NCBI GenBank assembly: GCA_016937995.1
Contig: JAFGVM010000024.1
Location: 1 to 64,000, forward strand
DNA: 64,000 bases
Direction: 5' to 3'
Origin: Candidatus Delongbacteria bacterium
Lineage (GTDB): Bacteria > UBA4055
Below, piece by piece: positions 24,865 to 36,200 of this stretch (its first letter is position 1; every line of letters starts with the position of its first letter). Position numbers and translations under genes: made by a program. The notes beneath the pieces were generated by a model, which made no database searches, was not told where the DNA came from, and was given only the letters and a program-made list of their open reading frames with translations.

Positions 24865-24893
24865 AATTTATTGATCTGCTCAACAATTGTCAA
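24865..24893 (-). promoter_or_regulatory. marR2/Mbx-operon promoter with operator
   Basis: TTGACA (24888-24893), a 17-base spacer and TAAATT (24865-24870). The stretch from -35 through the spacer shares most bases with the marR1 promoter, including TTGACAAT, GTTGAG and TCAATAAATTA. The conserved segment lies between the core boxes, where a bound MarR would block RNA polymerase. Confidence 0.7.
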
Positions 24894-24941
24894 GTTTTTA
24901 TTTTACTTTTTTTAATTGTTGTTTTGAAAATATTTTCACAC

Positions 24942-24970
24942 TTGTAAAATTCATACTTAAGAATTATATT
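24942..24970 (+). promoter_or_regulatory. Promoter of the sigma-54-type activator gene
   Basis: TTGTAA and TATATT separated by 17 bases, about 42 bases before the ATG at 25013. It is divergent from the marR2 promoter and may be affected by it. Confidence 0.5.
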
Positions 24971-25012
24971 ACATACCTTACTTATCGCGACAATTAAAAT
25001 TAGAGAAACAAC

Positions 25013-26167
25013 ATGGCTCACGATTCATCGAATACAGATTTTGGTAAAAATTTCAATGATCTTGATATAATCGGAAAATCCGAACGTATTAACGAGGTTG
25101 TAACTATAGTGAAAACTATAGCACCAACTGATATTTCTGTACTCATTACAGGTGAAAGTGGAACAGGTAAAGAAGTTTTTGCTAACTTGATCCATAAATT
25201 AAGTCCCAGAAAAAATGAAAAATTCATCCCTATCAACTGTGGAGCCATACCGGAGGGATTAATTGAAAGTGAACTTTTCGGTCATGAAAAAGGATCTTTT
25301 ACAAGTGCATCGGATAAAAGAAAAGGTTATTTTGAGTCTGCTGACAAAGGAACGATCTTTCTTGATGAGATAAGTGAGCTCCCTCTTGCAAGTCAGGTCA
25401 AACTTCTACGTGTTCTGGAGAATGGTTCCTTTATGCGTGTTGGAGGTTCAACGAACATCAATGTTAATGTAAGGATCGTAGCAGCTTCAAACAAAGTTCT
25501 TGCCAGAATGGTGGAAAAAGGTACTTTTAGAGAAGACCTTTATTTCCGTTTAAAAGCTGTTTCGATCGAATTACCTCCATTGAGAGAAAGACTTGAGGAT
25601 ATACCGTTATTTGTAAGTATTTTTTCAAAATTCTCTGCAGAAAAGCACAACCGTAATCAACTTATTTTCGAAATGGATGCTATATCAGAACTTGTAAACC
25701 ATCCCTGGAAAGGTAATATCAGAGAATTGAAAAATTTTGTTGATATGCTCACTGTAATGGAAACAATGAAAGTAATAAACGGTGATACTATTAGAAAATA
25801 TTTCAAAGGTAGGCCGAACTCTTCAAATCTTCCCGTAAAGCTTAATAAATTTGGTGAAGAGAATGAGAGAGAACTTATTTTCAGAACTTTGCTGGAAATC
25901 AAGAACGATCTCAACCAGATCAAAAGGTATATTTTAAAATCAGGTAAAAAAGAAATCATTTCTGACTATTCATATGAAGATGAACTTAATGGTTATTCAG
26001 ATGATAATGTTATTATAACTCCCTACGAACATGGAGACAGTGAGAAAGAGGAAATTATCTCACTTCTGAAAAAATATCGTGGCAACAGAAGAAAGACTGC
26101 TGAAGAGATGAATATATCTGAAAGAACACTTTACCGTAAGATCACTAAACACGGGATCACTTTATGA
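25013..26167 (+). CDS. Sigma-54-interaction-domain activator with altered GAFTGA loop
   Basis: A 384-residue AAA+ enhancer-binding protein without a receiver or GAF domain. The Walker A GESGTGKE is at about 47-54, Walker B GTIFLDEISELP, the arginine-finger region REDLYFRL, and a C-terminal Fis-type helix-turn-helix (NRRKTAEEMNISERTLYRKI). The sigma-54 contact loop reads GSFTSA, not GAFTGA, so its interaction with sigma-54 may be modified. Overlap by four bases (ATGA) with the LptE-like gene, an arrangement seen in Bacteroidota. A region of about 100 residues between the AAA+ domain and the HTH is charged and variable. Confidence 0.9.
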   Translation: MAHDSSNTDFGKNFNDLDIIGKSERINEVVTIVKTIAPTDISVLITGESGTGKEVFANLIHKLSPRKNEKFIPINCGAIPEGLIESELFGHEKGSFTSASDKRKGYFESADKGTIFLDEISELPLASQVKLLRVLENGSFMRVGGSTNINVNVRIVAASNKVLARMVEKGTFREDLYFRLKAVSIELPPLRERLEDIPLFVSIFSKFSAEKHNRNQLIFEMDAISELVNHPWKGNIRELKNFVDMLTVMETMKVINGDTIRKYFKGRPNSSNLPVKLNKFGEENERELIFRTLLEIKNDLNQIKRYILKSGKKEIISDYSYEDELNGYSDDNVIITPYEHGDSEKEEIISLLKKYRGNRRKTAEEMNISERTLYRKITKHGITL

Positions 26168-26664
26168 GATCTGTAATTCCAGTAATAATTTTCATGATCT
26201 TTCTTCAATCGTGCACATACTATTCTTTCACGGGTAAAAGTATTCCGCCTCATGTAAAAACCGTTCAAGTTCTTCTTTTTGATGATAATACAAGCAGGTA
26301 TGATCTATCACTCCCACAGGTCATCAATGAAAAAATACTTTACTACATAGATGATTACAGATTAATGGACATCGATGATTCTAAAGATGCTGACTCTAAG
26401 GTTTTTGGTACTATTCAATTATTCGATGAATCAATAGCATCCCAGACAGATGATGAGGTTGCTCAACAAAGATCTTTGAGAATAAGGTTGTCAATAAGCT
26501 TTTATGATAATATCAAAGAGGAATTTATTGTAAAGGACTATTCAGTAACACATACAGAGAATTATGACGAAAATGGTGGAGATACTGCAAGAGAAGAAGC
26601 ATTTCAAGAGCTAATCGAGAGAATTGGAGAGAACTCAGTAATTGCACTCAGTTCGAATTGGTAG
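26164..26664 (+). CDS. lptE: LptE-like outer-membrane lipoprotein
   Basis: A 166-residue protein with a lipobox (FLQSC, Cys17) and the pattern YSFTGKSIPPHVKTVQVLLFDD, which matches LptE/LptE-like LPS-assembly lipoproteins of FCB bacteria. Such proteins plug the LptD barrel that delivers lipopolysaccharide to the cell surface. It is translationally coupled to the upstream activator. The gene symbol is assigned on fold pattern and context, as the family is poorly conserved. Confidence 0.72.
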   Translation: MRSVIPVIIFMIFLQSCTYYSFTGKSIPPHVKTVQVLLFDDNTSRYDLSLPQVINEKILYYIDDYRLMDIDDSKDADSKVFGTIQLFDESIASQTDDEVAQQRSLRIRLSISFYDNIKEEFIVKDYSVTHTENYDENGGDTAREEAFQELIERIGENSVIALSSNW

Positions 26665-26845
26665 TCATCTGTCACGATGGCATAAGTATTATCACCCTGA
26701 ATTTATTTCAGGGTCTAAACGATTTAAAAGATAGATACTGTCCCGATGTATCGGGATCAGCATGTCAGAACAGTAAATCCAACTGTCATCCTCGTGCTTG
26801 ACACGGGGATCCACTTTTTTATGGATATCCGGATCTAGTCCGAAT
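26665..26845. repeat. Mosaic of REP-like palindromes
   Basis: At least three palindromes lie in tandem: CCCTGAA/TTCAGGG (26695-26713), TCCCGAT/ATCGGGA (26741-26756) and GTCATCCTCGTGC...GGATCCAC (26785-26813), followed by a GGATATCCGGATCTAG stretch. The third shares both ends with the element at 4140-4195. No reading frame of note spans the region. Confidence 0.8.
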
Positions 26846-26882
26846 ATGACAAACATTAACTACATCACAAAGGAGTCAAACC

Positions 26883-27365
26883 ATGCATACAGAAATTGTT
26901 AAATTAGATTTCCCTGAAGATGCAAACATCATCCTGGGCCAATCACATTTTATTAAAACTGTCGAAGATATTTATGAAGCTATGGTAAATACAGTACCAA
27001 ATATAAAGTTCGGTGTTGCTTTCTGTGAAGCTTCAGGTGAATGTCTGGTCAGATATCACGGAAATGATGAAGAACTTACAAAGATAGCTACAGATAATGC
27101 TTATAAAATTTCAGCCGGTCACAGTTTCATAATTGTTATGAGAGATGGTTTCCCGATAAATGTTTTAGGTAGGATCAAAGATGTACCTGAGGTATGCAGG
27201 ATATTCTGTGCAACTGCTAATCCAACCGAAGTGATAATTGCTTCTACTCATCAAGGTCGTGGAATTATGGGAGTTATTGACGGTTTTGCACCAAAGGGTA
27301 TTGAAAAGGAAGATGGGAAAAAATGGCGAAAAGATTTTTTGAGAACTATCGGGTATAAATTATAG
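26883..27365 (+). CDS. Adenosine-specific kinase family (DUF355) protein
   Basis: A 160-residue protein matching the adenosine-specific kinase family (PF04008) along its whole length: [18 protein letters not shown]-like N-terminus, [17 protein letters not shown], and [30 protein letters not shown]. The family is known from archaea and thermophilic bacteria, and its biochemical assignment rests on little evidence. It has an AAAGGAG ribosome site. It stands alone, between the repeat mosaic and a terminator. Confidence 0.88.
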   Translation: MHTEIVKLDFPEDANIILGQSHFIKTVEDIYEAMVNTVPNIKFGVAFCEASGECLVRYHGNDEELTKIATDNAYKISAGHSFIIVMRDGFPINVLGRIKDVPEVCRIFCATANPTEVIIASTHQGRGIMGVIDGFAPKGIEKEDGKKWRKDFLRTIGYKL

Positions 27366-27398
27366 TTGTGGGTTATGGATCTTTGGTTGTGAGTTTAG
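27364..27398. repeat. Period-7 array starting at a stop codon
   Basis: Units AGTTGTG, GGTTATG, GATCTTT, GGTTGTG, AGTTTAG start within the TAG stop codon of the adenosine-specific kinase gene. Confidence 0.7.
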
Positions 27399-27423
27399 GT
27401 TGCATTAATGCAACCTTTTTTTA
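27397..27423. terminator. Bidirectional terminator between convergent genes
   Basis: AGGTTGCAT and ATGCAACCT form a perfect nine-pair stem followed by seven T residues, between the kinase-family gene and the end of metF. It serves the plus strand and, less well, the minus strand. Confidence 0.85.
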
Positions 27424-28380
27424 TTAAAAAATCGCTTTAGCTATCTTTTTAATATTCCGACTCATCCCCAAAGTATAATAATGCAACCCCGGAACACCAG
27501 CCTCAGCCAATTCCTTCGACTGCATAATAGCCCATTCAACTCCTACGACTCTGGCTTCTTTATTCGTCTTGCACTTCTTTACCTCAGAAACAAGTTCTTC
27601 AGGTAGATGTATCTTAAAAGTAGGTTCAAGTAAATTAATATCATTTATAGCTGAAATAGGCTTAATGCCAGGTATAATAGGAACAGTGATCCCGATATCT
27701 CTGCAGGCTTTTACAAAATTGAAATAATCTTTATTATCAAAGAACATCTGAGTTACAATATAATCAGCACCTTTCTCAACTTTCATTTTAAGAAATTCAA
27801 GATCAGATTGCATATCCAAAGCTTCTTTATGTATCTCAGGGTAACCCGCAACACCGATGCAGAAATCAGTTTTGATCATATCAAATATTTCTTTTGTGAG
27901 ATATTCACCATTATTCATCTTAACGATCTGCTCAACAAGCTCACTTGCGTTTGAATAACCATTTTTCTCAGGTATAAACTCAGCACTTCTTTTTGAATCA
28001 CCTCTCAATGCAAGTATGTTTTTTACTCCGAGAAAATTGAGATCGATTAAAGTATCTTCAGTTTCATCCTTATTAGTTCCGCCGCAGATCAAATGAGAAA
28101 CGACAGGGATTGTATATTTGTTCTGTATAGCTGCAGCTATAGCTACAGTCCCCGGTCTTTTTCTTATCAGTTTATTTATGACCGAACCGTCATTTTGTGT
28201 GACCTGCATTATTTCTGCCTGATGGTAAGTAATGTTTATATAAGCAGGGTTAAATTCTATGAGAGGATCAATTGAATTATAAAGTTTCTCAATACTATGA
28301 CCTTTCACAGGAGGCAATAACTCAAATGTAAATAACGGTTTTCCGGAATTATTATTATTTATTAGATCGATCACTTTCAT
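27424..28380 (-). CDS. metF: Methylenetetrahydrofolate reductase
   Basis: A 318-residue TIM-barrel flavoprotein that reduces 5,10-methylene- to 5-methyl-tetrahydrofolate. FELLPPVKG, NITYHQAE, ALRGDSKR, GVAGYPEIH and QMFFDNKDYFNFV are MetF landmarks. It lacks the fused zinc-binding domain of some anaerobic enzymes. It is downstream of metH on the same strand, so both steps of the methyl branch are in one operon. An AAGG ribosome site precedes the ATG. Confidence 0.95.
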   Translation of the reverse strand: MKVIDLINNNNSGKPLFTFELLPPVKGHSIEKLYNSIDPLIEFNPAYINITYHQAEIMQVTQNDGSVINKLIRKRPGTVAIAAAIQNKYTIPVVSHLICGGTNKDETEDTLIDLNFLGVKNILALRGDSKRSAEFIPEKNGYSNASELVEQIVKMNNGEYLTKEIFDMIKTDFCIGVAGYPEIHKEALDMQSDLEFLKMKVEKGADYIVTQMFFDNKDYFNFVKACRDIGITVPIIPGIKPISAINDINLLEPTFKIHLPEELVSEVKKCKTNKEARVVGVEWAIMQSKELAEAGVPGLHYYTLGMSRNIKKIAKAIF

Positions 28381-28400
28381 TTTAATGCCTTGTTTTTCTT

Positions 28401-28504
28401 GTCATTGCGAGGATATTTAATCCGTGGCAATCTTTTTTTAAAAGAGGGGACGACTTGAAGGCGTCCCCTACATTTTTAATTATTCATTATCAATTATTAA
28501 TTTA
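28401..28504. repeat. REP-like elements and period-7 array between metH and metF
   Basis: GTCATTGCGA...GTGGCAATC (28401-28432), a GGGGACG/CGTCCCC hairpin (28446-28469, read as TGTAGGGGACGCC on the minus strand), and period-7 units TAATTAT, TCATTAT, CAATTAT, TAATTTA (28477-28504) that cover the metH stop codon. All lie between co-directional genes of one pathway. Confidence 0.8.
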
Positions 28505-31500
28505 TTTTCCCCTTACGGTAAAATATTTTGCTTCTTTATTTGCAAGGTACAATCCACATACAGACGAAACCGGATCCATTGCGTAATTTTCTGTCAATGT
28601 CACACCTAAATTCTCTGTTACACCTAAGAGATCAAATATTTTTCGCTTTTCACTATGGTCTGGACAACTTGGATAACCGTAAGCGGGACGAATTCCCTGC
28701 TCTTTATTTGGGGAATATCCCCATATCTCTGTTCTTATCTTTGTAAAAAGCAACTCTGAGAATGCTTCAACTAATCTATCTGCCAATGTTTGAAGCAATA
28801 GTGCTTTGTAGTTGTCGTTATCAGCCTTAAATTTATTTATCCATTTATCTAAACCTAAGCCCGTAGTGATAACAAATGCACCTATGTAATCTTTTTTATT
28901 TGCATCTACTGGTGCAACAAAGTCAGATAAGCATAAATTCGGTTTGTCAACCAGAAACTGCTGATCCCTTTGATTGCTCAACACTGTTATAACCTTATCT
29001 CTATTCTCATCTTTGAATATTTTAATATCATCTTCATCTGAGTTTGCAGGAAACAACCCGTAAACTGCATCTGCTGTTATCATATTATTTTCAATTATTT
29101 CAGAGAACATTTTATTTGCATCATTGATCAGTTTTGCAGCCTCTTCCCACTTAGCCGGGTCCTGTAGTATTTCAGGATATTTTCCATTTAATTCCCAGGC
29201 ATGCAGAAACTGAGTCCAGTTGATATGTTCTGAAATTTCTTTCAGATCATAATTTCTATGTATTTCAATTCCTAGTGGAGGTGTTTTTATTGAAAAATCA
29301 TCCCAATTTATCTTAAATCTGTTATCTCTTGCTTCTGAGATAGTAATATATTTCTTATCCTGTTTTGAAAAGTAGTTTTCTCTGATATGTTTGTATTTGA
29401 CCGCAAGATCCTGAATATACTTATCTCTGTTAAAAGACATCAGTTCATTTACAACATTCACTGCCTGTGTTGCATCTCTAACATAGACTACAGGAGCATC
29501 ATAAAGTGGATCGATCTTGATTGCTGTATGTATCTGAGAAGTTGCAGCACCACCTATCATCAAAGGTATATTTAAATTTGCTCTTTGTAATTCTGAAGCA
29601 AGGTGTGACATCTCATTTAGAGATGGTGATATTAATCCGCTTAAACCGATAACATCCGGTTGTTCTCTGACAGCAGATTCGATTATCTTATCAGAAGTGA
29701 CCATCACTCCAAGATCAATAATTTCATAGTTGTTACAAGAGAGCACAACTCCTACTATATTCTTCCCAATATCGTGAACATCTCCTTTCACAGTTGCCAT
29801 TAATATCTTACCTGAAGTACTTGACTCCTTTGTTGATGATCTTTCAAGCTCGATCAAAGGAGTTAAATAAGCAACAGCTTTCTTCATAACTCTTGCACTT
29901 TTAATTACTTGTGGAAGGAACATCTTCCCTGTCCTGAACAGATCTCCGACCTTGTTCATACCATCCATCAAAGGTCCTTCTATGACAGCATTGGAATCAT
30001 TTAAACTGTTATATATTTCGTCAAGATCCTCCTCAATATGCTCAGTTATTCCACTTACCACTGAGTGAGCTATTCTATCATTAACTGTAAATGATCTCCA
30101 TTCTTTTATCTTTTCCTCAGCAGAAGCAGCTATGTCAATATTATTGGCATAAGATACAAGCCTTTCAGTAGCATCTTTTCGTTTATTGAGGACAACATCT
30201 TCAACCAGATTTAAAAATTCTACAGGGATATCATCGTAAATAGTGAGAGACTCAGGATTTACGATTCCCATATCAAGACCTGCCTTTATGGCATGATGAA
30301 GAAATACTGAGTGCATCGCTTCCCTGACAACGTTATTTCCTCTAAAAGAGAAAGATAGGTTACTGACCCCGCCACTTACTTTTGAATAAGGAAGATTTTC
30401 TTTTATCCATTTAGTGGCTTCAATGAAATTCACAGCATAATTATTATGTTCTTCCATACCTGTTGCTATTGAAAGTATATTCGGATCAAAAATTATATTT
30501 TCAGGTGGGAATTTTATCTTTTCTGTTAGTAGTTTATATGAACGTTCCGCAATTTTAATTTTTCTTTCATAACTGGCAGCCTGCCCATTTTCATCAAAGA
30601 GCATAACAACTATTGCCGCACCGTAGTTATGGATCTTTTTTGCTCTATCCAAAAATACCTTCTCTCCTTCTTTCAGGCTGATGGAGTTTACTATAGACCT
30701 ACCCTGAACACATTTTAATCCTGCTTCGATCACTGACCACTCGGAAGAATCTATCATTACCGGAAGTCTGGACACTTCATGTTCAGTAGCTAAAAGATTT
30801 AGAAACTCTATCATTTTAGTCTCGGAATCAAGCATTGCATCATCCATGCAGATATCAATGACCTGTGCCCCGCCTTCGACCTGATCCCTGGCTACTGAAA
30901 TGGCTTTTTCATAATTCCCTTTGGTGATCAATTTGAGAAATTTCTTAGATCCTGCAACGTTCGTTCTCTCCCCGATATTAACAAAATTACTTTCATGAGT
31001 AACATTCTGTGTCTCAAGACCGCAATATCTGCTTATTCTATTTTGTTGAGGGATCTTTCGCGGTTTATATTTTTTTGCTACGGATGCTATCTCTTTGATA
31101 TGCTCCGGTCTTGTTCCACAACATCCACCGATTATGTTAACAAATTCATTCTGCATATAGTCTTCGGCAATAGCAGCCATTTCTTTACCGCTTTGGCTGT
31201 AATTACCAAGCTGATCAGGAAATCCTGCGTTAGGGTGAGCGCTAACATAACATTTGGCTATCTTTGACAATTCTTCAACATAAGTTCTAAGCTCTTTGGC
31301 ACCGGTCGAGCAGTTCAGGCCAATGCTGAATAGATTTGCATGTTCAAGTGAATAATAAAATGCATCCAGAGTCTGACCTGCCAGTGTTCTACCTTCTGTC
31401 AGAGTACCTGATACCATTATGGGTAATTCAATATTTTTCTCTGTAAAAATATCAGTAATGACACTTAAGACCGCTTTTGCATTAAGTGTATCAAAAACAG

Positions 31501-32056
31501 TTTCAACAAGCAGAACATCAACACCTCCATCGATCAGTCCCTTTAACTGATCAGAGTATGCTTCCTTCACATCATCGAAAGTAAGATCCCTTTTTATCGG
31601 ATCATCACTTCCGGTCGCGATTGATAATGATTTACTTGAAGGTCCAACCGATCCTGCGACAAATTTACTTTCTCCGGGATTATCTTTGAGATAATTTTCA
31701 ACAGATCTCCTTGCCAATAGAGCAGACTCGTAGTTTATTCTATAACACTGATCCTCTACCTTATATTCAAGCAAAGATATCTTATTGGAATTAAAAGAAT
31801 TTGTTTCAATAATATCAGCACCCGCTGACAAATATTTACTGTGGATCTCACAGATTATTGCTGGCTGAGTGATACTTAAAAGATCATTATTCCCTTTCTG
31901 ATCTATTGGGACATCTGAAAATTCATCTCCACGAAAGTCTGGTTCTGTTAATTTATAAGATTGGATCATTGTTCCCATAGCTCCATCAAGAACAAGGATC
32001 CTTTTCTGTATTTCATCCCTAATATTCATAGACACTGATCTTTTTCGTGACATCAT
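28502..32056 (-). CDS. metH: Cobalamin-dependent methionine synthase
   Basis: A full-length protein of about 1175-1184 residues. The homocysteine domain with zinc ligands GLNCS and GGCCGT (about 20-330), pterin domain, cobalamin cap and binding domain (GDVHDIGKN with the B12-axial His) and C-terminal SAM-reactivation domain ([13 protein letters not shown]) are in order. Two starts are possible: ATG at 32056, which overlaps the upstream lipoprotein gene by 38 bases, or ATG at 32029, which gives the N-terminus [16 protein letters not shown] and is closer to the family norm. Neither has a clear ribosome site. It links one-carbon metabolism to methionine. Confidence 0.95.
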   Translation of the reverse strand: MMSRKRSVSMNIRDEIQKRILVLDGAMGTMIQSYKLTEPDFRGDEFSDVPIDQKGNNDLLSITQPAIICEIHSKYLSAGADIIETNSFNSNKISLLEYKVEDQCYRINYESALLARRSVENYLKDNPGESKFVAGSVGPSSKSLSIATGSDDPIKRDLTFDDVKEAYSDQLKGLIDGGVDVLLVETVFDTLNAKAVLSVITDIFTEKNIELPIMVSGTLTEGRTLAGQTLDAFYYSLEHANLFSIGLNCSTGAKELRTYVEELSKIAKCYVSAHPNAGFPDQLGNYSQSGKEMAAIAEDYMQNEFVNIIGGCCGTRPEHIKEIASVAKKYKPRKIPQQNRISRYCGLETQNVTHESNFVNIGERTNVAGSKKFLKLITKGNYEKAISVARDQVEGGAQVIDICMDDAMLDSETKMIEFLNLLATEHEVSRLPVMIDSSEWSVIEAGLKCVQGRSIVNSISLKEGEKVFLDRAKKIHNYGAAIVVMLFDENGQAASYERKIKIAERSYKLLTEKIKFPPENIIFDPNILSIATGMEEHNNYAVNFIEATKWIKENLPYSKVSGGVSNLSFSFRGNNVVREAMHSVFLHHAIKAGLDMGIVNPESLTIYDDIPVEFLNLVEDVVLNKRKDATERLVSYANNIDIAASAEEKIKEWRSFTVNDRIAHSVVSGITEHIEEDLDEIYNSLNDSNAVIEGPLMDGMNKVGDLFRTGKMFLPQVIKSARVMKKAVAYLTPLIELERSSTKESSTSGKILMATVKGDVHDIGKNIVGVVLSCNNYEIIDLGVMVTSDKIIESAVREQPDVIGLSGLISPSLNEMSHLASELQRANLNIPLMIGGAATSQIHTAIKIDPLYDAPVVYVRDATQAVNVVNELMSFNRDKYIQDLAVKYKHIRENYFSKQDKKYITISEARDNRFKINWDDFSIKTPPLGIEIHRNYDLKEISEHINWTQFLHAWELNGKYPEILQDPAKWEEAAKLINDANKMFSEIIENNMITADAVYGLFPANSDEDDIKIFKDENRDKVITVLSNQRDQQFLVDKPNLCLSDFVAPVDANKKDYIGAFVITTGLGLDKWINKFKADNDNYKALLLQTLADRLVEAFSELLFTKIRTEIWGYSPNKEQGIRPAYGYPSCPDHSEKRKIFDLLGVTENLGVTLTENYAMDPVSSVCGLYLANKEAKYFTVRGK

Positions 32057-33146
32057 TGGTTACATAAAGCCTATTTCCAGAAAGCAGGAATGACTCATCC
32101 CGTCCTACAACATCAAGAATAATTCTGTTCAGAAAGACTCCATCTTTAAAAAGATCAACATAATGAGTAGTTTCATTTTCCGCAGTTCTATTCAGAGAAG
32201 GGAGTGCCCATATACGGTCATATTTATCAACATAAATCATATTTACAGCTTTTTTATAATATGTTTTTGTAGTGTCAACAGGTGAACCACCGATTCTCGA
32301 TATAAATTCGTTCATTTGCCCGACTTCATAAGAATTATAAGGTAATTTTTCATATTCCTTTTCGATGACATACTGCATATTACCTCTCGAATTTTTCACT
32401 TCTATTGAATAACTGTCACTCTCATTATTTGCAATGTAGAAATTTCCATCTTTCTGAAAATAAGTCGTGAACATATCCGGAATGAAAAAATCAGGGTCTT
32501 CAATTGCATATTTGATCTCTTTTATCACTTTTGTAACTTTAAATCTGTCGGATAATATGCATATATCGTTGTTCATATATCTTAAACTGTCGCTTTTATC
32601 TACATACTTAACTGATTGAAATGAAGCTAGATTTGTTTTCCCGTCAGATGTCATATATTGAGGAGTATTCGTACTCATCAGTATTTGAGCACTTATATAT
32701 GTTCCATTAGTTAGATAACGGATAAACCTTCTGGGATTTTCATCATAAACGACCAAAGTATCATACATCAGGGCCATTTCAGTAGGATTAAAAAAATGTT
32801 CAACGTTCTTTCCTTTATTACCGATCAATTTATCAAATTTGCCAGAGTTATTATACTTCTTTATAACCGCTTTCTCTTTATCCAGAACATATATGTTCTC
32901 ATTGTAGTCTGTTATGATCTTAGTTACAGCTTCAAAGCCTGAGCTTGAATCCGGTAAGCTTGGATCAGTACCGTCTATTTCGAACAGTTTAACAGGATCA
33001 ATATTTACCACTTCGGTTCCTTTGGCTTTGTTGTAATAATGTTTTACACCGTTGATTTCTTTAACAGTGTAATTAGGTTCAACAGAACATGACAAAACTA
33101 GCAATAAAGCTATAGCAGAAAAAATTATCAATAGGTTCTTATACAT
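32019..33146 (-). CDS. Six-bladed propeller (NHL/6-blade) lipoprotein
   Basis: A 375-residue protein from the ATG at 33146 (AGGAG site) with a lipobox (LVLSC, Cys20) and repeated strands such as [27 protein letters not shown] and [14 protein letters not shown], consistent with a six-bladed beta-propeller. FCB genomes have many such lipoproteins of unknown function. A second one is at 47314-48480. Its 3' end overlaps the likely metH start, an odd pairing with a metabolic enzyme. Confidence 0.8.
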   Translation of the reverse strand: MYKNLLIIFSAIALLLVLSCSVEPNYTVKEINGVKHYYNKAKGTEVVNIDPVKLFEIDGTDPSLPDSSSGFEAVTKIITDYNENIYVLDKEKAVIKKYNNSGKFDKLIGNKGKNVEHFFNPTEMALMYDTLVVYDENPRRFIRYLTNGTYISAQILMSTNTPQYMTSDGKTNLASFQSVKYVDKSDSLRYMNNDICILSDRFKVTKVIKEIKYAIEDPDFFIPDMFTTYFQKDGNFYIANNESDSYSIEVKNSRGNMQYVIEKEYEKLPYNSYEVGQMNEFISRIGGSPVDTTKTYYKKAVNMIYVDKYDRIWALPSLNRTAENETTHYVDLFKDGVFLNRIILDVVGRDESFLLSGNRLYVTNDVTKKISVYEY

Positions 33147-33253
33147 GATCCAACTCCTTTTAATTTTGTTCAAATATATTCAAACTTGCCGATTTTTTCA
33201 AGTAAACAATTATTTAAAGGGTAATACAAGATATTCGGGAAATGGTACAGATC

Positions 33254-36200
33254 TTAAAATTCCATCCTGATCTCTATTCTCAGTTCATGAAACGGTTTAG
33301 TATCATAGGAATAGTATCTACCTGTATAATAAAAATTTCCTTTGATACTTTTGCTGAAGTTATAGTTCGCAGTTGAATTCCAGCTGTAACTCAAACCTTT
33401 ACCCAAACCGCTATTCATCATGTAAGGAATATTTGCAGAATCCGTTGTGATATTGATAATTTTAAATGAGGATCTGATTATACCATTTCTGTGAAATGAA
33501 AATTTTATCGAAGGGTTTAAGCTGACCTCCTGAGTTGTTATCTTTCTTATTAGTTCCTCTTCCAGTCCATATCCAAGATCGAACAAAAGTCTTATTTGCT
33601 TGTTGATATCATAAAAAGTACTGATGTTCAATTTATTCCTGCTCAATTCATCGGTGATAAATCTGGGATTGATCTGATATTTTAAGTAATTGGATCTCTG
33701 AAAGTTCAAATTTATGCTGAGATCAGAAATTTTTGTTCTAAATTCTAATGTTTGATCGGTAATTTCGTCTTTTTCACCAGAGTATACATACTCATTCATA
33801 AGTTTTCGAAGGAATTTTACACTGTAATTAATTCCGGTCGTACCTTTTTTAATAAAATACAGTTTTGTATCAGATTCAATGATCCCGAAAACTGTCGAAT
33901 CATTCTGAAATGTGGGTATTTTCAATAATACGATATCCAAAGGTGTTTCTGTCAGTGACCTTTCTTCAATATTAACATTTTGCTCCAGATCTATCCTGGA
34001 TAACCAGTACATTATGTTATCGTTATTCGCAATATCCGGTATGTCAAAAAAAGTTCTGAGGTTGAATTTTACTCCGGTCGCAGCCTTTGGATCATCTAAA
34101 CTGATTATATAAAAATTATAATTTCCAAATTCATCCGGTATATATTCACCATCAACATACCTGTAATCTCCTGTACCATCCTCAACCTCGTAAAAATGTC
34201 TGATCTTGTTATAGACAAGCGTTCTCTCTGTCTCATAGCCCAAGAATATCCTGTAATTACTCTTATAGTTGTAGTTTGATCTGGCACTGATCAGATTATA
34301 GTAGCTGTCCGAGGAATCTTTAACTGTGTTCGAGACCCAGTTCCACATAACTTCAGATATAAGATTTGTACTGTATCTTCCCTTGTATTCCATCAAATTA
34401 GATATCTGATATTTTTGCTCTTTCCAGGCATGGTCTTGTTCGCTGAAAATATTATACTCGATTCTGTTCTTCAAATTGTGTGAATCATGAGTAAAGTTCG
34501 TCAACAATCCATATTTATCCTCCATACTCCCTGCTGTTAAAGTATCATTAACATTCAACTTCTTTTCTTTACCTGTGAAAGGGGTGATCCTGAATTGAAA
34601 TAGGTCAAAGTAAATACCGGTATAGTATTTTTCTAAAGTATCTTCGTCGGTTCCAGACTTACTTATCCTGTTCGTATAGGCTAATTGGTAACCATACTTT
34701 TTAAAATCCCCCAAAAGGTCTAGATCCGCTTTCTGAGTCTCAATAGCTTCGGATAGTTTGTAGTAGGAAAGATCTATTTTATTATTAAGGAAAGTACCTA
34801 GGGTATGCTCTACAGAAAACATATATTTTTCATAGCTGATAGAATCCTGATCAATATCAATACCGAAATTATCATTAAAATTTGAATCAGATAATCTTTC
34901 AGGAAGAATTAATTTATTATTGTAATATTTTCTTGAAATTGAAAATTTGTATTTACCTGTATTTTTATCAAATATTTTCAGATCTTTAGTTCGTAATGAT
35001 ATCTTTTCGTGATCACCGAAACCGTCAAAATTTACTTTTGAATTCTTTGCCAGCTTGTTTTTTTGATAGCTTGAAGATACTGTTTCAGCTGTAAAAGAAA
35101 AAACTTCTCCTTCGTAATTCAGATTTGCATGCAGTGTGCTTAGATCAGTAGGTAAAGGTAAATGCTTCAATGGTAAGTAATTACCGTTCAAAGGATCGTA
35201 AACGTAGTATACAGTTCCAGTGCTGTCATATTCCATCACATAATCACCAGAATCTTCGAATCTGGAAAATACGATATCATACTCCCCCAGGTCTTTACCT
35301 GTATATTCGTAATATAATGAATCAGGTGAAATATTATAATCCCCTTTGTTCAAACCAAGAAAGGTTATTCCTGAGATATACGAATTATTCAAATCCGTTC
35401 CTGCATCTCTAATTATTTGTATTTCTTCTTCTGTACCATCGAAAGATAATGGATTTTTTTCATCATCGGTCTCGGTATAATAGTCTGTCTGAACAGTTAA
35501 CTTATCGTTTATGAACTTGTTCTCTGAATATATTCCGTAAACATACTTTTTGTAATCCACACTGGTGAACTCGATATCCACTGTTACTTTGTCTCCCTGA
35601 TGGACAGGTCTCAGAGGTGTGAAAAATATCTGATTACTGAAATAATCAATGTAGTAATCCGAACCTTTGATAAGCTTAACACCGTTCAGATAAACATCTT
35701 CACTTCCCGGGATGATCTCTTTCAGATCGATTATGTTATTATCCAGATCATACGGTCCCTGTATACCTTCAAGAACCGTAAGTTCAATACTCTTGTAAGA
35801 AGAACTCTCTGATGAAACAAAAGCATCCAAATTATTACTTTTATAGTTAGTCTTAAACAGCACTCCTGAAAGATCTTTATTGATATCCCCGAACTCACCT
35901 CTTGAGCTGTATTTTAAATTATAATTTCCCATCCTCGAGATAAAGTTAGGATGTTTGAACTGGATATAAATATTATCGATCTCTGATAAGATCTCACTTG
36001 TTCCCTCCTCGGTCATTGCAAGATTATCATCACTCAGAACTGCCTCAGCTTCTAAATTTTCACTCAACTCTCCATTAAGATTTAAATTAAACCCGGATAC
36101 TATGTCCACACCGGAATCAGCATTAAATTTCACACCTCTGTAAATTAAACCTGAGCGCTTCAATTTACTTTCACTCTGTTCATCTTCGGTCACGATAGAG

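Noticed and set aside
33147-33253. SAM or cobalamin riboswitch ahead of the metH operon
   Set aside because: The short gap has none of the expected conserved boxes.
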